Assembly (NCBI GenBank): GCA_020226215.1 | Contig: CM035232.1 | Coordinates: 50,158,179-50,222,178, forward strand | DNA: 64,000 nucleotides | From: Sindora glabra | Lineage: Eukaryota; Streptophyta; Magnoliopsida; Fabales; Fabaceae | Direction: 5' to 3' | Shown: positions 1-11,999 of the stretch, piece by piece | Position numbering within the stretch: the stretch's first letter is position 1 | How the letters are laid out: every line of letters begins with the position of its first letter | The notes under the pieces: generated by a model | The model's input: the letters and a program-made list of their open reading frames with translations, nothing else | Told to the model about the DNA's origin: nothing | The model's database searches: none | Made by a program: the position numbers and the translations under genes

Positions 1-525
1 ATATTTGTTCTCTAGATAGTAATATATTGCTATTTCGTTCTAAAACAGTAATACTAAAAAAAATCTCAAATAAATAGATAAATCTAATTTAATTAACAAT
101 CAAATTGTCAAATAATAATATGTTACTGCCTGTTCTCTAGATAGTAAGACAGTAACATGTTACTATTTTGTTGCAAGCTAAATTAATAATCAAACTGTCA
201 AAGAAGAGATGTTATTGTTTTATTCCAAAATAATAACACTAAGCAAAAATTTCAAATAAATAGATAAATCAAGTCTAATTAATAACTAAATTGTTAAATA
301 ATAGCATATTACTGTCTATTCTCTAGATAGTAACGTGTTACTATTTTATTTTAAGCCTAATTAATAATCAAATTGTTAAATAATAGTATGTTACTGTTTC
401 GTTCCAAAATAGTAATACAAACTAAAAACTTCAAAAAAATGGATAAATTAAGTCTAATTAACAACAAACTGCTAAAAAATAACGCATTACTGTCTGTTCT
501 CTAGATAGTAACATGTAATTATTCC
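1..525. repeat. Degenerate tandem array, period about 180 bp
   Basis: Each unit opens with a phrase close to TGTTCTCTAGATAGTAAC, followed by a short palindrome (TAACATGTTA or variants), a CGTTCCAAAATAGTAATAC-like phrase and an AAATAAATAGATAAAT-like phrase. Openings are near positions 6, 130, 308 and 493. The array runs off the left edge, so its full size is unknown. No coding potential was seen. It could be a satellite or the subterminal repeats of a DNA transposon. Confidence 0.75.
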
Positions 526-1046
526 ATTTCAAAATAGTTAAACCAAGTAAAAATCCTAAATAAATGAATAATAGTATATTACTATATGTTTTCTAAATAG
601 TAACATGTTACTATTTCATTTCAAAATGAAAATACCAAATTTTAATTTATAAATTTTTAATCTATTATTTTTAATTTATATTAGATTTGCTTAACTAGGG
701 CTACATAGTGATAAAATGCAATTCCTCTGTTTCTATTTCTGTACCTTTGTTCTTCACGGGATGTGTTTTAGGTATATCATTTGATTTCATTTCAAAATAG
801 TTAAACTAAGCAAAAATCCTAAATAAATGAATAATAGCATGTTACTATTTGTTTTCTAAATAGTAACATGTTACTATTTCATTTCAAAATGAAAATACCA
901 AATTTTAATTTATAAATTTTTAATCTATTGTTTTTAGTTTATATTAGATTTGCTTAACTGGGGCTACACAGTGATAAAATGCAATTCCTCTATTTCTATT
1001 TTTGTGCCTTTGTTCTTCACGGGATGTGCTTTAAGTATATCATTTA
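526..1046. repeat. Two tandem copies of a roughly 260-bp unit
   Basis: Positions 526-788 and 789-1046 align along nearly their whole length. Both contain TTTGCTTAACT followed by GGGCTACA, then GATAAAATGCAATTCCTCT, then TTCTTCACGGGATGTG. The unit begins with the same TAACATGTTA-containing phrase as the array to its left, so it looks like a derived longer form of that repeat. The open frame on the minus strand across this stretch has no recognisable domain and is not annotated as a gene. Confidence 0.75.
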
Positions 1047-1251
1047 AACTTATGAATATTTTAGTAAATCGTGATCGGCAAGTGCACTTAAATGAGAGGA
1101 AGTCTACTTGGGGTATCTCACTATAATAAATTATTGTAATTGATACTAGCCTGATTTTTTTCTTTATAATATGAACAAATATAAATAATTCAATAAGAAT
1201 ATAGAATATATTTGAATAAAAATAAATAATTATAAGATCTTTTAAGAAAAA

Positions 1252-2700
1252 TATTAAATATGATTTATTAGTAGATTGCAAAAAAAAATTATTTCTTTAA
1301 AAGAAGAAGAAAATTAAGTACTTGTAATATGTTAAATTTAAAAAGAAGGTAAATTAGTCTAATAAAATATGAAAATGCTAAACATTCCATTAAATGCTCT
1401 ATGACATAAATTTTTTTGAGATTATTTTACAAGGAAAATTTGCATTTAGAAGAGTCATAGAGGATAATATAGATAGAATATAGATATAGATTAGAGATTC
1501 TTAATGAAAAATATAAAGTAATATATCATTGATTCCCTTCTTATATCATTTTCTATCCATATCTTTTTTTCCCAAGATTTTTAAATATTAAAATTAGTTT
1601 AAAAATAATTATAATATTTTTAATATAAATATTAAATATAGTTTATTGGTAGACTACAAAATTTTTATATTTATTTAAAAATGGATATAAAATTAAATAA
1701 TTATAATATATTAAATTTTGAATGAAAATAAATTAGTCTAATAAAATATGAAAATGATAAGCATTCCATTAAATACTCTTTGACATGAATTTTTTTGAAT
1801 GTTGTTTGATAGAGAAATTTTTTTGGAAAAAAATTTACAGGTGAAAGAGGTGGAAAGGAAGATACAATTGACAGAATATAGATAGAGAATATAGATTATT
1901 CAAAAAAAATATAAAGTGATGTATTGTTGATTCCCTTCCTATTTCATTTTTCTATCCATATCTTTTTTTTAATTTTTAATATAAATATTAAAATTAATTT
2001 GAAATTAATTTAAGATTTTTAATGTAAATATTAAATATAGTTTAATAGTAGATTGTAAAATTTTTTATTTATTTAAAAGATGATAGAAAATTAAATAATT
2101 ATAATACATTAAATATAGAAAGAAAGTGAATTAATTTGATAAAATACAAAAATGGTAGACACTTCATTTAAGGCACTTTGACATAAATCTTTTTCGAAGT
2201 TATTTTGGGAGATAAACTTTTTGGTTTTGGGAGCGAAATTTGGAAGTAAAAAAGCTGCAGAGGAAGATATAGATTTAAAGATAAATAAAATATAGATTAC
2301 TCAAAAAGATATAAAGTGATATATCATTGATTACCTTCTTATTTCATTTTCTACCCACATCTTTTTTTAAGATTTTTTAAGATAAATATTAAAATTAGTT
2401 TGAAAATAATTATATGATATTTAATATAATTATTAAAATTAGATTGAAAGTAATTGTAAGATATTTAAGATAAATATTAAATATGATTTATTAGTAAATT
2501 GTGAAATCTTTTGTGTATTTAAAAGAGAATAAAAAATTAAATAATTATGCTATATTAAAGTGAGAAAGAAAGTAAACTAATTTAATAAAATATAAAAATG
2601 ATAGATGTTTCATTAAGTACTCTTTGACATGAATTTTTTTGGAGATTGTTTTGAGAGAAAATTTACAAGTGGAAGAATTTTAAAAGAAAATATAGATTTG
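1252..2700. repeat. Four divergent tandem units of about 380-450 bp
   Basis: Units start near 1252, 1630, 2032 and 2478 with AAATAT(A/G)(G/A)TTTATTAGTAGATTG. Each then has an AT-rich run, a phrase like ATAAAATATGAAAATGATA, a CTTTGACAT(A/G)AATTTTTTT phrase and a GAGGA(A)GATATAGAT phrase. Divergence is substantial, indicating an old local amplification. No coding potential was seen. Confidence 0.7.
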
Positions 2701-3094
2701 AGAAATGCTTACATTCCCTCTAATAAATAATAAGATTTAAATAACTGTGAATCCTATGTCTTATGGAAAGAAAATGAGCATAGAGTGAGGTTAATATTAA
2801 TTTATTGACTTTTGTACAACTTTTGTTTACAATTATTATTTTTACGTAGGAGATGAGAAAAATGAATCTTAATCATTAAATTTTGTATTAATAATTAAAA
2901 TTAAAGTATAATTAGAAATTGGAAAACCACTCAACAAATTCATGCAATCATTTAAAAATTTTAATTCTTTAATATATCTAGTAGATACGACTTATTTTTC
3001 TTATTACTGTCGCAAAAAAATAATGTCTTCCTTGTGCATACTTCATAATATGATTTTAAATTATAATTATATTTGCAATTGAAATTTTAAAACT

Positions 3095-3095
<1 letters not shown>
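2701..3095. other. AT-rich spacer, nothing recognised
   Basis: No coding frame, RNA gene or clear repeat was found. The sequence leads into the palindromic microsatellite. Confidence 0.5.
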
Positions 3096-3149
<54 letters not shown>

Positions 3150-3153
3150 TAAT
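3096..3153. repeat. Palindromic (TAA)n/(TTA)n microsatellite
   Basis: About nine TAA triplets run directly into about nine TTA triplets, giving a nearly perfect 58-bp inverted repeat centred near 3124. As single strand it could fold into a full hairpin with no loop to speak of. It lies in plain AT-rich sequence. Confidence 0.9.
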
Positions 3154-3159
3154 TACGAA

Positions 3160-4426
3160 TCGTAGTTTAAAACTTACATTCAGAGCTATATCTGACAATT
3201 GAGTAGATGATTCGAATTCAAAACAATCACGAAACAGGAAGTTTGCGGAAAATAAGTGCGTTTGGTTGGAAACGGAAGAATCAGTATTCTGATCTCTTTG
3301 TCCTTTCCTGTTCAGTTTTCCACGTCCATATCAGGAAATATCTTGTGGTGGAAAATTGTTGAAAGTTCCCGCTCTTTAGTTCTCGGAGTTGGTGAACTTG
3401 ATCGAGACACTTACGAATTCACGGAATGTAAACTGTCCATCTTGAGCTATGAACACTATGTTTAAACTGTTGAAAATCATGACATATTTGAAATTTTTGT
3501 ACGTGAGACTGATTTCAAGCACTTGCTTTGTCACGTAACAGACCACCGACTTCTGATTTTGTTTGGAACTAACATTTTTTTAGAATAACTTATTTGAAAA
3601 TATATTAATACATAATTTTCAATGTGAATTAAACGAATTGAACTTCAAATTTTGATGGTTTCAAATAAAGAGTTAAAAAATGGAGGAAACTAAAAGTCCG
3701 AAGTGAGAAAAACAATTATCTAATAAGTTATAGGTTGAATTTAATATAAAATTTATAATTAAAAAATGGGGCTTAGCCTTTAAATCTGAGGATCAGATAT
3801 CACAAGGTTTAAGTGAAAGGTATACTTCGTTAAGTACCTCCTATATATATATATATATATGCTTACAACTTTCTTAATAAAAGATTATAAAATTTTATAT
3901 AAAATTCGCAAAATTTGATAATAACTTTTATGTTAAACTTTCACAAGGTTTACAAAAATCAACAATTACATGTTAAAGATTACCTTGAAGTAATAATATC
4001 CAACTATCTATGAAGAAATTTAAAGACAATAAAATAGCTAAATTATTCATAAAAAAATTATTCATAAAAATGAAAATTCGGTTCCACATTGTCGACTATT
4101 TATTCAATTCATTCCAAAGAACTTAAAATATCCAGCTTTAAATTTGTTGAGAAAAGTACGGATTTAAATAACCGACATAAAATCAATTATTCATAAAAGT
4201 AAAAATTATGTTATTAGAGATATTCCTATCATGCATTAATTTTTTTCCGGAAAGGTTAAGAGTGGTAGAGTGTCTGGTTGAGCAGACGATTCAAAAATAA
4301 TTACAAATAAAACTTGAGATTAAACGTGTATTTGATTTCACATCTCGGATGGTGCATTTTGAAAGATTACGTGCGAAATTGGAGATAGTTGTTGTCTCCC
4401 ATCTTATGAAGACTTTATTAGAATTA
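3160..4426. other. Non-coding island of more balanced base composition
   Basis: Positions 3170-3560 are noticeably less AT-rich than their surroundings. They contain a 69-codon plus-strand frame (3256-3465) with no recognisable domain, and the minus strand reads no better. It could be the edge of an old host gene or a transposon fragment. A short (TA)n run lies at 3842-3860. Positions 4255-4390 form another less AT-rich patch with no assignment. Confidence 0.35.
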
Positions 4427-5158
4427 GGGCCCGTTTGGTTGAGGAAAAATGAATTCTTGGAATTCATTTTTCAACTTTCTCTTATTTATATATTTAAAAA
4501 TTTTAATCAATTGAAAAATAAATTTTGACCAACTAAAAAATTGTATTATTTTTAAGGATAGCACTCTCATTTTAAAAAATAGAATTTATTTTTCTTATTA
4601 TTCAATACATCCATACCCAAACCTAAACTTTTTACCTTCTCACTTTATTATACAATCACGATCATAAGTAAAATTTATTTTTATTTATTAAATATTTCAT
4701 CATAGATGCTCTATTTCTATTTTTATAAAATTTATTTTTATTTATTAAAGTTTAAGTGCATATTTTTATGCAATATTTATTAAAATATTTTCCCTTTTTT
4801 TTCTCATGATGGATACTCTATAATATAATAGTTTGTAACAATTAATTAAACTAACTATAGGAATTTGTGTATAAGATTTTGTAATGCCTTTAATATATAT
4901 TTTATTATTGAAAACTAATTATTATTGAACTATTGGGCACTAAAAATAATAAAAATTTTATTAAATTTTTTTTAAAAGGTAAGTAAAATTATAATAATTT
5001 TGAAGTAAATAATTTTAATTTAATTTAAATAAAATTAATTTTTCTTTGTATACTAAGCGCTAGAAAATATTTTTATGCATCAAACAATAGAAAATCAATT
5101 CATTTTCTAGAAATATGTTTTTTTAAAAATTTTATTTTTTCCCCAACCAAACGGACCC
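4427..5158. mobile_element. Tourist-like MITE (PIF/Harbinger type)
   Basis: A 732-bp non-coding element. Its left end begins GGGCCCGTTTGGTTGAGG and the reverse complement of its right end begins GGGTCCGTTTGGTTGGGG. The terminal inverted repeat is about 23 bp with two mismatches. The 3-bp direct repeats TTA at 4424-4426 and 5159-5161 flank it exactly. A TTA duplication and GGGCCCGTTTGG-type ends are known for PIF/Harbinger-derived Tourist MITEs. The interior is AT-rich with no transposase, so it would have moved only with an enzyme supplied from elsewhere. Confidence 0.88.
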
Positions 5159-5161
5159 TTA

Positions 5162-6102
5162 GTGATTTTCCAAAATTATATTTACTTTTCACAATTATAT
5201 TTGACGTGATTTCATAGTTTAAAATTTTTCATACAATAGCTTTATTATAATTGTGTTAAAATGCATCTTTTTTTGCATATAATTAAATGATCATTTATCT
5301 ATGCATCTCCCATCTCCCAACTGAGAATCTTTATGTGATATGGAGGCGATCTTAACCGCCAAAAAAGTCACCTTAAAACCACTGATAGTATTATTGTTAT
5401 TATTATTTTTTTTAAGTGCTACATTAATTTTGAAGAGAATCCACCCATTTAAAACTAAAAACACTGATGTAGCATGATCGCCTGATCACAATTTTAACAT
5501 GATTTCATGTTCTTTACTTTTTTAAGAGAATCAACCGAGTTGTCACATGAAACTTTAAGAATGTGACCTGCCTGAATTACTTCGTGATGTAGCCTCTGAC
5601 ATATATTTTGTTCAAACGTGTATTGTAGGGCAAATTAAATTAAGTTCACGTTTCAAAAAGATTTGACTTAATTATATTGGATATTTTTTAATTTATAAAA
5701 TTATATATTGTCATCCTTAATCATTTTATCGTCATTATAAAATACACTACTATTAACTTTTTTACTGTAATCCTTTCTCTAATATCATACATAATGGTTG
5801 AAAAATCATTTCTTAACATTTTTGTGTACAAATCTATCTTTTTTTTGAAGAAATTGTAAGCCTAGTATTTTATTTCTTTAGTAAAAAGATATATTTGTAC
5901 ATAAAAATATAAAAAGTTAACATATAGTCATTAGAGACAATATAAGAAAAGGAATTACAATTAAAAAATTAAAATTATTATATTTCATAATAATGAAAAA
6001 ATAAGTTAGGGGTGGATCGAAATGCATATTTTTAAAAAATAAAGATTGTTTTATGTAATAAAACCAAATTTCAAAGCTAATCAATATAATTTGTCCTATA
6101 TT
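5162..6102. other. AT-rich intergenic spacer
   Basis: Nothing coding was recognised. The minus-strand open frame at 5917-6150 is composition-driven and overlaps the Copia LTR boundary. The spacer is bounded by the MITE on the left and by the target duplication of the Copia element on the right. Confidence 0.4.
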
Positions 6103-6107
6103 GTTAC

Positions 6108-6541
6108 TATTTGGAAATTTTAATAATTTTAATAAATTTAATAAATGCAAAAATTATACATACTTGTTTCGCCTTTTGGATCTTGATGTTGTATTCCACC
6201 ACAGTTGCGAAGAATTACCACGTATCAAGAACTCATATGTTTGTTCACGATAATTTCACCAAAATCACACACACTTTTCTAGAGAAAAGAAGATGAAAAA
6301 GTTTCTCTAGCTTTATTTTCTAAATAATATGTTCTCTCTATTTCTTACTTTTTATCTCTTCTTCAATTTGATGGGAAATGGGTAGTTATTCTCTCTATCC
6401 CATATTCCCACTTTGTGATCAGTTATCCAAAAAGAAAACGGATTGCTTCATTTTGATTATTTAAATTCAAATTCAAACAAATTAAATATTTATCAAATGA
6501 TAAATGTTGATCACCCATTATAAGTGTCTCCACATTTATCA
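6108..6541 (-). repeat. 3' LTR of the Copia element
   Basis: Aligns with 13702-14131 from end to end. Shared phrases include CCTTTTGGATCTTGATGTTG, GATAATTTCACCAAAA and AGTTATCCAAAAAGAAAAC. On the minus strand it begins TGATAAATGTGGAGACAC. Its outer end (TATTTGG) has lost the canonical terminal TG still present in the other copy. GTTAC precedes it. Confidence 0.9.
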
Positions 6542-6553
6542 TCTCCCACTCAC
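6542..6553 (-). other. Polypurine tract of the Copia element
   Basis: Read on the minus strand, the bases just ahead of the LTR are GAGTGGGAGA, directly followed by the LTR start TGATAAATG. This is the expected plus-strand priming site and confirms the minus orientation. Confidence 0.75.
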
Positions 6554-7899
6554 ACATAATAGGATGAGCTACATCATATAATCTTTATCTCTTTATTTTG
6601 ATTTTCATACTCGGTGCATTGTCGTGACTATGTGGGCATGACATCATTTTTTGGTATTCTTGTACAAGAAATTCTTAAATAGAATCAACATAAAATAACC
6701 TTTACTTCTAGTTGTTTGTATTATGCCTCAGATGCCATAAATTTTTCCATATATACTTTTCATTTGCAAATCTGATCCCTCATGAGCTTTATTACAAGCT
6801 TAGATTGCTATCCACATATGCATAATCGTCCATACTTGTGATGTTACCAAAATTAACTTTATAATGGATATGTCTCAGACGTATAATCGTGTATATGTCA
6901 GGAAATCTTCCTTTCGCTCGTATATCACTTTGGTTTGAAATAGTTGCTTTCCTAGAATTTTATCCTTTGGACCATATATATCATGATCATATGATGCATA
7001 CTAAGGTAGCAAACACTATATCATTTCTCTATAATATCGTCAAAGTCGAAGGGTATCTTTGAAAAGAGGTTTTCTTTTCTAAGACTCACACAACAATGAA
7101 TCAGGGATTTTTCACTTGCTTTCCATTTGCAATTCTTTTTGCATACATAGTATGAATTACATGCTACAGTGTTCCCTTATAACATAAGGGCATATGTCAA
7201 TTTTATTAATAACATTGTACAAACTTTAATTCAAGTATACATAATAACTAACTTGAATTCTTTCACATTATTTAACTCCTTTTTGATGTCATTATGTGAA
7301 GAATTTATTATCTGGCCACAGGAATTGTGGAAGGTGAGAGAATCCATAATTCGATCTATATTTTTATTTCGGATCTTATATCAACTTTATCTTGTTGAGG
7401 TGACATATTTAATTTTGTGTTACTTCTATACCAAAACACAACATTTCTTATTGTTATGTTGGTGAACACATGTCTTATCTTGCCTACTCCTTATGAGTGT
7501 CAAATACAGTTATTTGTGTAACAGAACTAACCTGATCAGCTTATACGACATACTAGACATTTGCATACTCATGCACATATTATAATATTTGTAGTTGAAA
7601 AAATATTTTATTCATTTCAATTTCTGAAATGTTCAATTAAATTCTATGCATAGTAAGAGATTTTATATGTTCAATATATGTCTATAGGTATAGGTTCAGT
7701 GAAAGGATCTGCCATCATCTTTTGTTTAGGAGTGTGTTAGATGGTGACCATTTTCTATGTTATAGCATCTTTCACAAAATGGTACTTTGTGTTTATATGC
7801 TTAGTTTTGCTATAGTACTTTGGATATTTTATGTAGGTGATAATTGTCTAACTATCACAGTTTATTAGGATGGGGTTTAAATTCTTACCACAAATCCTT

Positions 7900-9180
7900 A
7901 AATGTTCTTTAAATGTTTTTAGCCATATTACCTCTTGTACTGCTGCAGAACATGCCACAACGTTTGCTTCTATTGTCGACAATGAAATGCATGTCTACTT
8001 CTTGCTACACCATGATATGGCACCATTATTTAGTAAAAAAGAGTAACCTTATGTAGATTTTTGCTCATCTAAGTCTCCTGCCTAATCTGCATCAAAATAT
8101 CCAACTAAGTATAAATCATCTCCTCAATAGCATAGCGCATAATTAATGGTGCCTTTCAAATATCTCAATATCCTTTTAATAGCTTTCCAACGTTTCTAAT
8201 CAAGGTTTGACTAGTATCTACTTACGAGTTTGACCTCATCCTAAATATTCGGTCTAGTACACATTATTGCATACATCAAACTACCAACCACACTAGAATA
8301 GGAAACTTTCTCCATTGATTTCTTTTTAAATTCATTTTAAAGGCACATTTCTTGACTTAACTGTTCACTCTTATTTACAAGGATATCCATAAGTTGGCAA
8401 TCTTTTATATTGAATTTCTCAAGAATTCTCTATATATAACTTTCTTAAGAAAGAGAAATAACTTTCTTGGAGTGATCCCTAGAGATTTTGACTCTAAGAA
8501 TATAATCTACTTCACCTATGTCTTTCATCTTGAAATTCAAGGATAGCCATTCCTTAATAGCCATAATCAAATTCATATTATTCCTAGCCAATAATATATC
8601 ATTCACATAAAGGGATAATATTACAAGATTACCTTCATGCCGCTTGATATAAACACAATAGTCTTTCTCAATCATTTGGAAGTCATATGAGGTTATAGCT
8701 CTATAAAACCTTAAGTATCACTGTCTGGATGACTGTTTAAGTCTATAAATGGACTTTTAGAGTTTATAAACTTTCCTTTCTTCTCTTTTTTGAATGAAAC
8801 CTACTAGTTATTCCATATAGATTTCTTCATCCAATTCTTTATTGAGAAAAGTGATTTTATATCTATTTAATGTAATTTTAAATCTAAATTTGCTACTATG
8901 GGTAAAAGTAATCTTATTGTATTAAAACGTACAACAAGTGAGAATGTATCCTTATAATCTATTCCTTCCTATTATGTATACCCTTTTGTAATTAGTTGAT
9001 CCTTATACCTCTCAATTAATCCATCTACTTTTCTTTTAATTTTAAGAACCTACTTGTTCCTAATTGTCTTTTGGCCAAATGATAGGTCAACTAGCTCCCA
9101 AACTTGGTTAGTTTTCACCGAGTCTATTTCTTCCTCCATTAATTTCTTCTAATGCTCCTTAGCAGGGTAACTTAGAACCT
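7900..9180 (-). pseudogene. Copia reverse transcriptase-RNase H remnant
   Basis: The minus strand carries recognisable Copia pol blocks in order. A WELVDL-like start lies near 9110, followed by KGYT and EGIDYKDTFS, a SIYRLKQSSRQ block near 8730, the catalytic region LYVNDILLARN near 8600, and an RNase H block near 8080 (GYFDADQAGD, a stop, GYSFLL). The best open piece is 8445-8675. The catalytic YVDD is YVND here, an Asp-to-Asn change expected to abolish polymerase activity. In-frame stops (for example within ST-stop-GYSF) and shifts break the frame. The intact enzyme copies element RNA into DNA inside cytoplasmic particles; this copy cannot. Confidence 0.9.
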
Positions 9181-10600
9181 CTTGAACTATTCTTAGCTTT
9201 TGTTTATCTTGAAAAGTAACCATAAAAGCTGATCTCTTAATTGAAAAGCATCTTTTAAGTACACTTCCTTTTTTACTTTTTTATAGTGGGGTTTCTTATA
9301 CTATGTCATCTTTAAGTATAGAATTCTCACTCATTCTCTCAAAGCTTCCATTTAGATCGATAGGTATTCTTTGAGAGCTCTCACTTGGATAAGACGAATA
9401 AGATTCATTATTGTTATCCATTTGATCCTATAACTCATAAAAAGATACAGTGCAATCAATTTCTCCTCTGCTAGAAAATTCATTTTCCAAAAATGTAGTA
9501 TCGCTTGATTCAAGTTTTGTTACTATTCCATCCTTATTTTCATCAATGAAAACGCATCCCTTAGAAAGTTCTAAATATCTTAAAAAGATACATTTCTTCC
9601 TTCTAGGACCTAATTTTCCATATTTATAGAAAGTATCATGGACATACGTAATAGACCCTTATGATATGAGAATACTCAAATCAAGTTTACGTTTTATCCA
9701 TAGTTCATAAGGTATGGATGTGATAAACTTTGAGGGCACATGGTTAAATATGAAAGTGGCTATTAATATGATGTCTCCCTAATATGAAAATGGTAGATTT
9801 GCCTATGCCATCATTCACCTAACCATGTCTAGAAGAGTCCTATTTTTTCTTTCAATTACTCTATTTAGTTGTGGAGTGCTAGGGATTATCAATTGTCTTG
9901 TTATCCCTTTCTCTTCACAAAGCTCTTTAAATTGTTCATATAAATATTCACATCCATGATAAGTCCTAATCGCTTTAACTTTCTTATCTATTTGATTTTT
10001 AACTTCATTTAAATAATGTCTAAAATATTATAATACTTCTGACTTATATGAAATCAAATAGATATGACCGTATCATGAGTAATTATCAACCATGTTTTTC
10101 CTTCACAGTTAAAAGATCACATATATAAGAGTGAATTAATTGTAATTGAGTTTCTACCCTAATCCTTTTTCCAAATGATTTTCTAGTTCCTTTACCAGCT
10201 AAATAATGTTCACATAAGGACATTTTCAATTTTAAAATTGGACCTAGCAATCATTCTTTTGCTAGTTTAATCATCCTATTTTAATTTATATGTCCTAATC
10301 TAGTATGCCAAATGTCCATATCAACATTTAAATTGGAAGTTGAAACAGTAAAGCAATCGAAAGTAGTATTGTTAACAACATCTAAAATGACAAATCCATA
10401 AAAAATGAAGCCAGAACCATAAAATACATCATCTTTAAAAATGTTAGCAACATTGTCATGAAAATTAATTGAAAATCCAAGACTAAGTAAGGAATAAATA
10501 GAAACTGAATTTCGTTGAATATCAAATGCATAAAGTACATCATGCAAGATTAAGGCTTTTCCTCCATGCAAATCCAATTTGCATGTACCAATGTCTTTGA
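9181..10600 (-). pseudogene. Copia integrase with pre-integrase domain, remnant
   Basis: The pre-integrase domain is open at 10281-10577 and ends in IWHTRLGHIN, the hallmark WHxRLGH motif. Downstream on the minus strand the integrase core reads IRTYHGCEYLYEQF, GITRQLIIPSTPQ and VIERKNRTLLDMVR between about 9990 and 9820. The ERKNR block retains the catalytic Glu. Further along, FIDENKDG and LESSDTTFLENEF-like stretches (9450-9560) match the Copia integrase C-terminal region. Several stops and shifts interrupt it. The family joins element DNA to the host chromosome. Confidence 0.88.
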
Positions 10601-10789
10601 CTCAATCCTCTATTGTTTCCAATGTAAAGCTATCTGCTTTGACTTGACAAACGATGGTATTCTATATAGGATCCTTGATCTTTACTCACGTGGTTTATGG
10701 CACTTGAATCCAAAACCTACAAAGGATGAGATTTTGTTAGAAAAGTAGTACTGGAAACATATAAAAAATATTTGAAATCAGTGTCCAAT

Positions 10790-11660
10790 AATACTTTGTT
10801 TTATTCATTTTACAAAGTAAAATCTCAAGCAAAATGGCCCATTCTTTGATAGGCATAACATTTGATCTTCTTGAGATCAAAGTTCCTTATGTCATGCTTT
10901 CCTTTCTTCTTCTTGAAGGTTTTCTTACCTTGAAAATTGGCTCAGTTTTTCTCTTTTGGAACTTTTTATTTTTGTCGGATTTAGGCTTAGAATTGGAAGG
11001 TCCTACTCTCTCTGCTATATATACTTGTCCGGAGGATCTATAAGCCTCCAAACGCTCATCCTTAAGTTTCAAATTTCTTGCCACATCATCAAAGGTAACA
11101 ATACTTTCATAATGAGTCAGATTGACCTTTATATGTTCCCAATTGGCAGAAAGTGACCTAATCATTGATTGCACTTGCTGCTCATCAGAAAGTGCATGTC
11201 CTACAGCTTTCAACTCACGGAATGTTGTTTCATCAACGTGTTAGGCTGAAGTTTATATGTGTCAAATTTGATTGTGAGTCTTCTCAGTTTGGTAGTAGAA
11301 GTACCACCAAATTTCTTTTTCAAGGCAATTGACATTCCCTGGGTAATTGGGTAATTCTTATATTCGTACATGAGGTCATCTGCCATTGCATTTAAAAGTG
11401 TAATGCGAGTAATACTATTCTTTTTCTTTTAAATAGCATATGCCTCAGCATCTCTTCTATGCTGAGTTATGTTCTCACTTTCAGGTTCTAACATAATATT
11501 GTTCAAGACTTTTAGAGCATCTTGCTCCTCTATGATATATAATATTTTCTAATGCCAAAAATCCCAGTTATCCTTATTCAATTTGTCAACTTTGTTTAAT
11601 TCAGCAATTATGTTCTTGCTAGCTATTCTATTGAATATATAAACATTTTTCATAAGTATA
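10790..11660 (-). pseudogene. Copia gag (UBN2 type) remnant
   Basis: The longest open piece is 10887-11213, with ALSDEQQVQSMIRSLSANWE and a lysine-rich tail, typical of Copia gag of the UBN2/DUF4219 class. Upstream minus-strand frames (11220-11655) give LNKDNWDFWH and ITQHRRDAEAYAI-like pieces in shifted frames. Near 10840 a zinc-knuckle-like CYAYQRMGHFA has lost its second Cys, and a stop follows. Gag would form the virus-like particle; this copy is broken. Confidence 0.85.
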
Positions 11661-11999
11661 CAATGTCATTTATTTGTATAGTTCTCGCATAGAACAATAA
11701 TGATACTATTTAGTTCATGGTTGAGAGTTTATATTTATCATACCCCTCTCGCATGTTTGCCTAAGTACTATCATTATTTCCTATTAAGATCACTCCCATG
11801 CAAATATCATATGTTGTATTGATCTAAAAAAAGACCTAAGAGTTCCCACTCAAATGTAGGATTCCATAAATAGTGTATGAAATAATAAACATTCACCAAG
11901 TAATAAATAGATTCAATAAAAACATATCAATATTCATACTCAACAAAATAAAAGAAATAAATACATTAAAAAGAATGAAATTAATAGCTAGTGTTTCTA

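Noticed and set aside
3256..3465. 69-codon plus-strand frame as a host gene
   Set aside because: No recognisable domain, no supporting neighbours, and both strands read equally well in this patch.
3765..3860. Possible SINE fragment (GGGGCTTAGCC…GGTTTAAGTGAAAG)
   Set aside because: A B-box-like phrase is present, but no A-box at proper spacing, tail or target duplication could be found.
7169..7465. 98-codon plus-strand frame
   Set aside because: It is antisense to the untranslated 3' part of the Copia element and has no domain.
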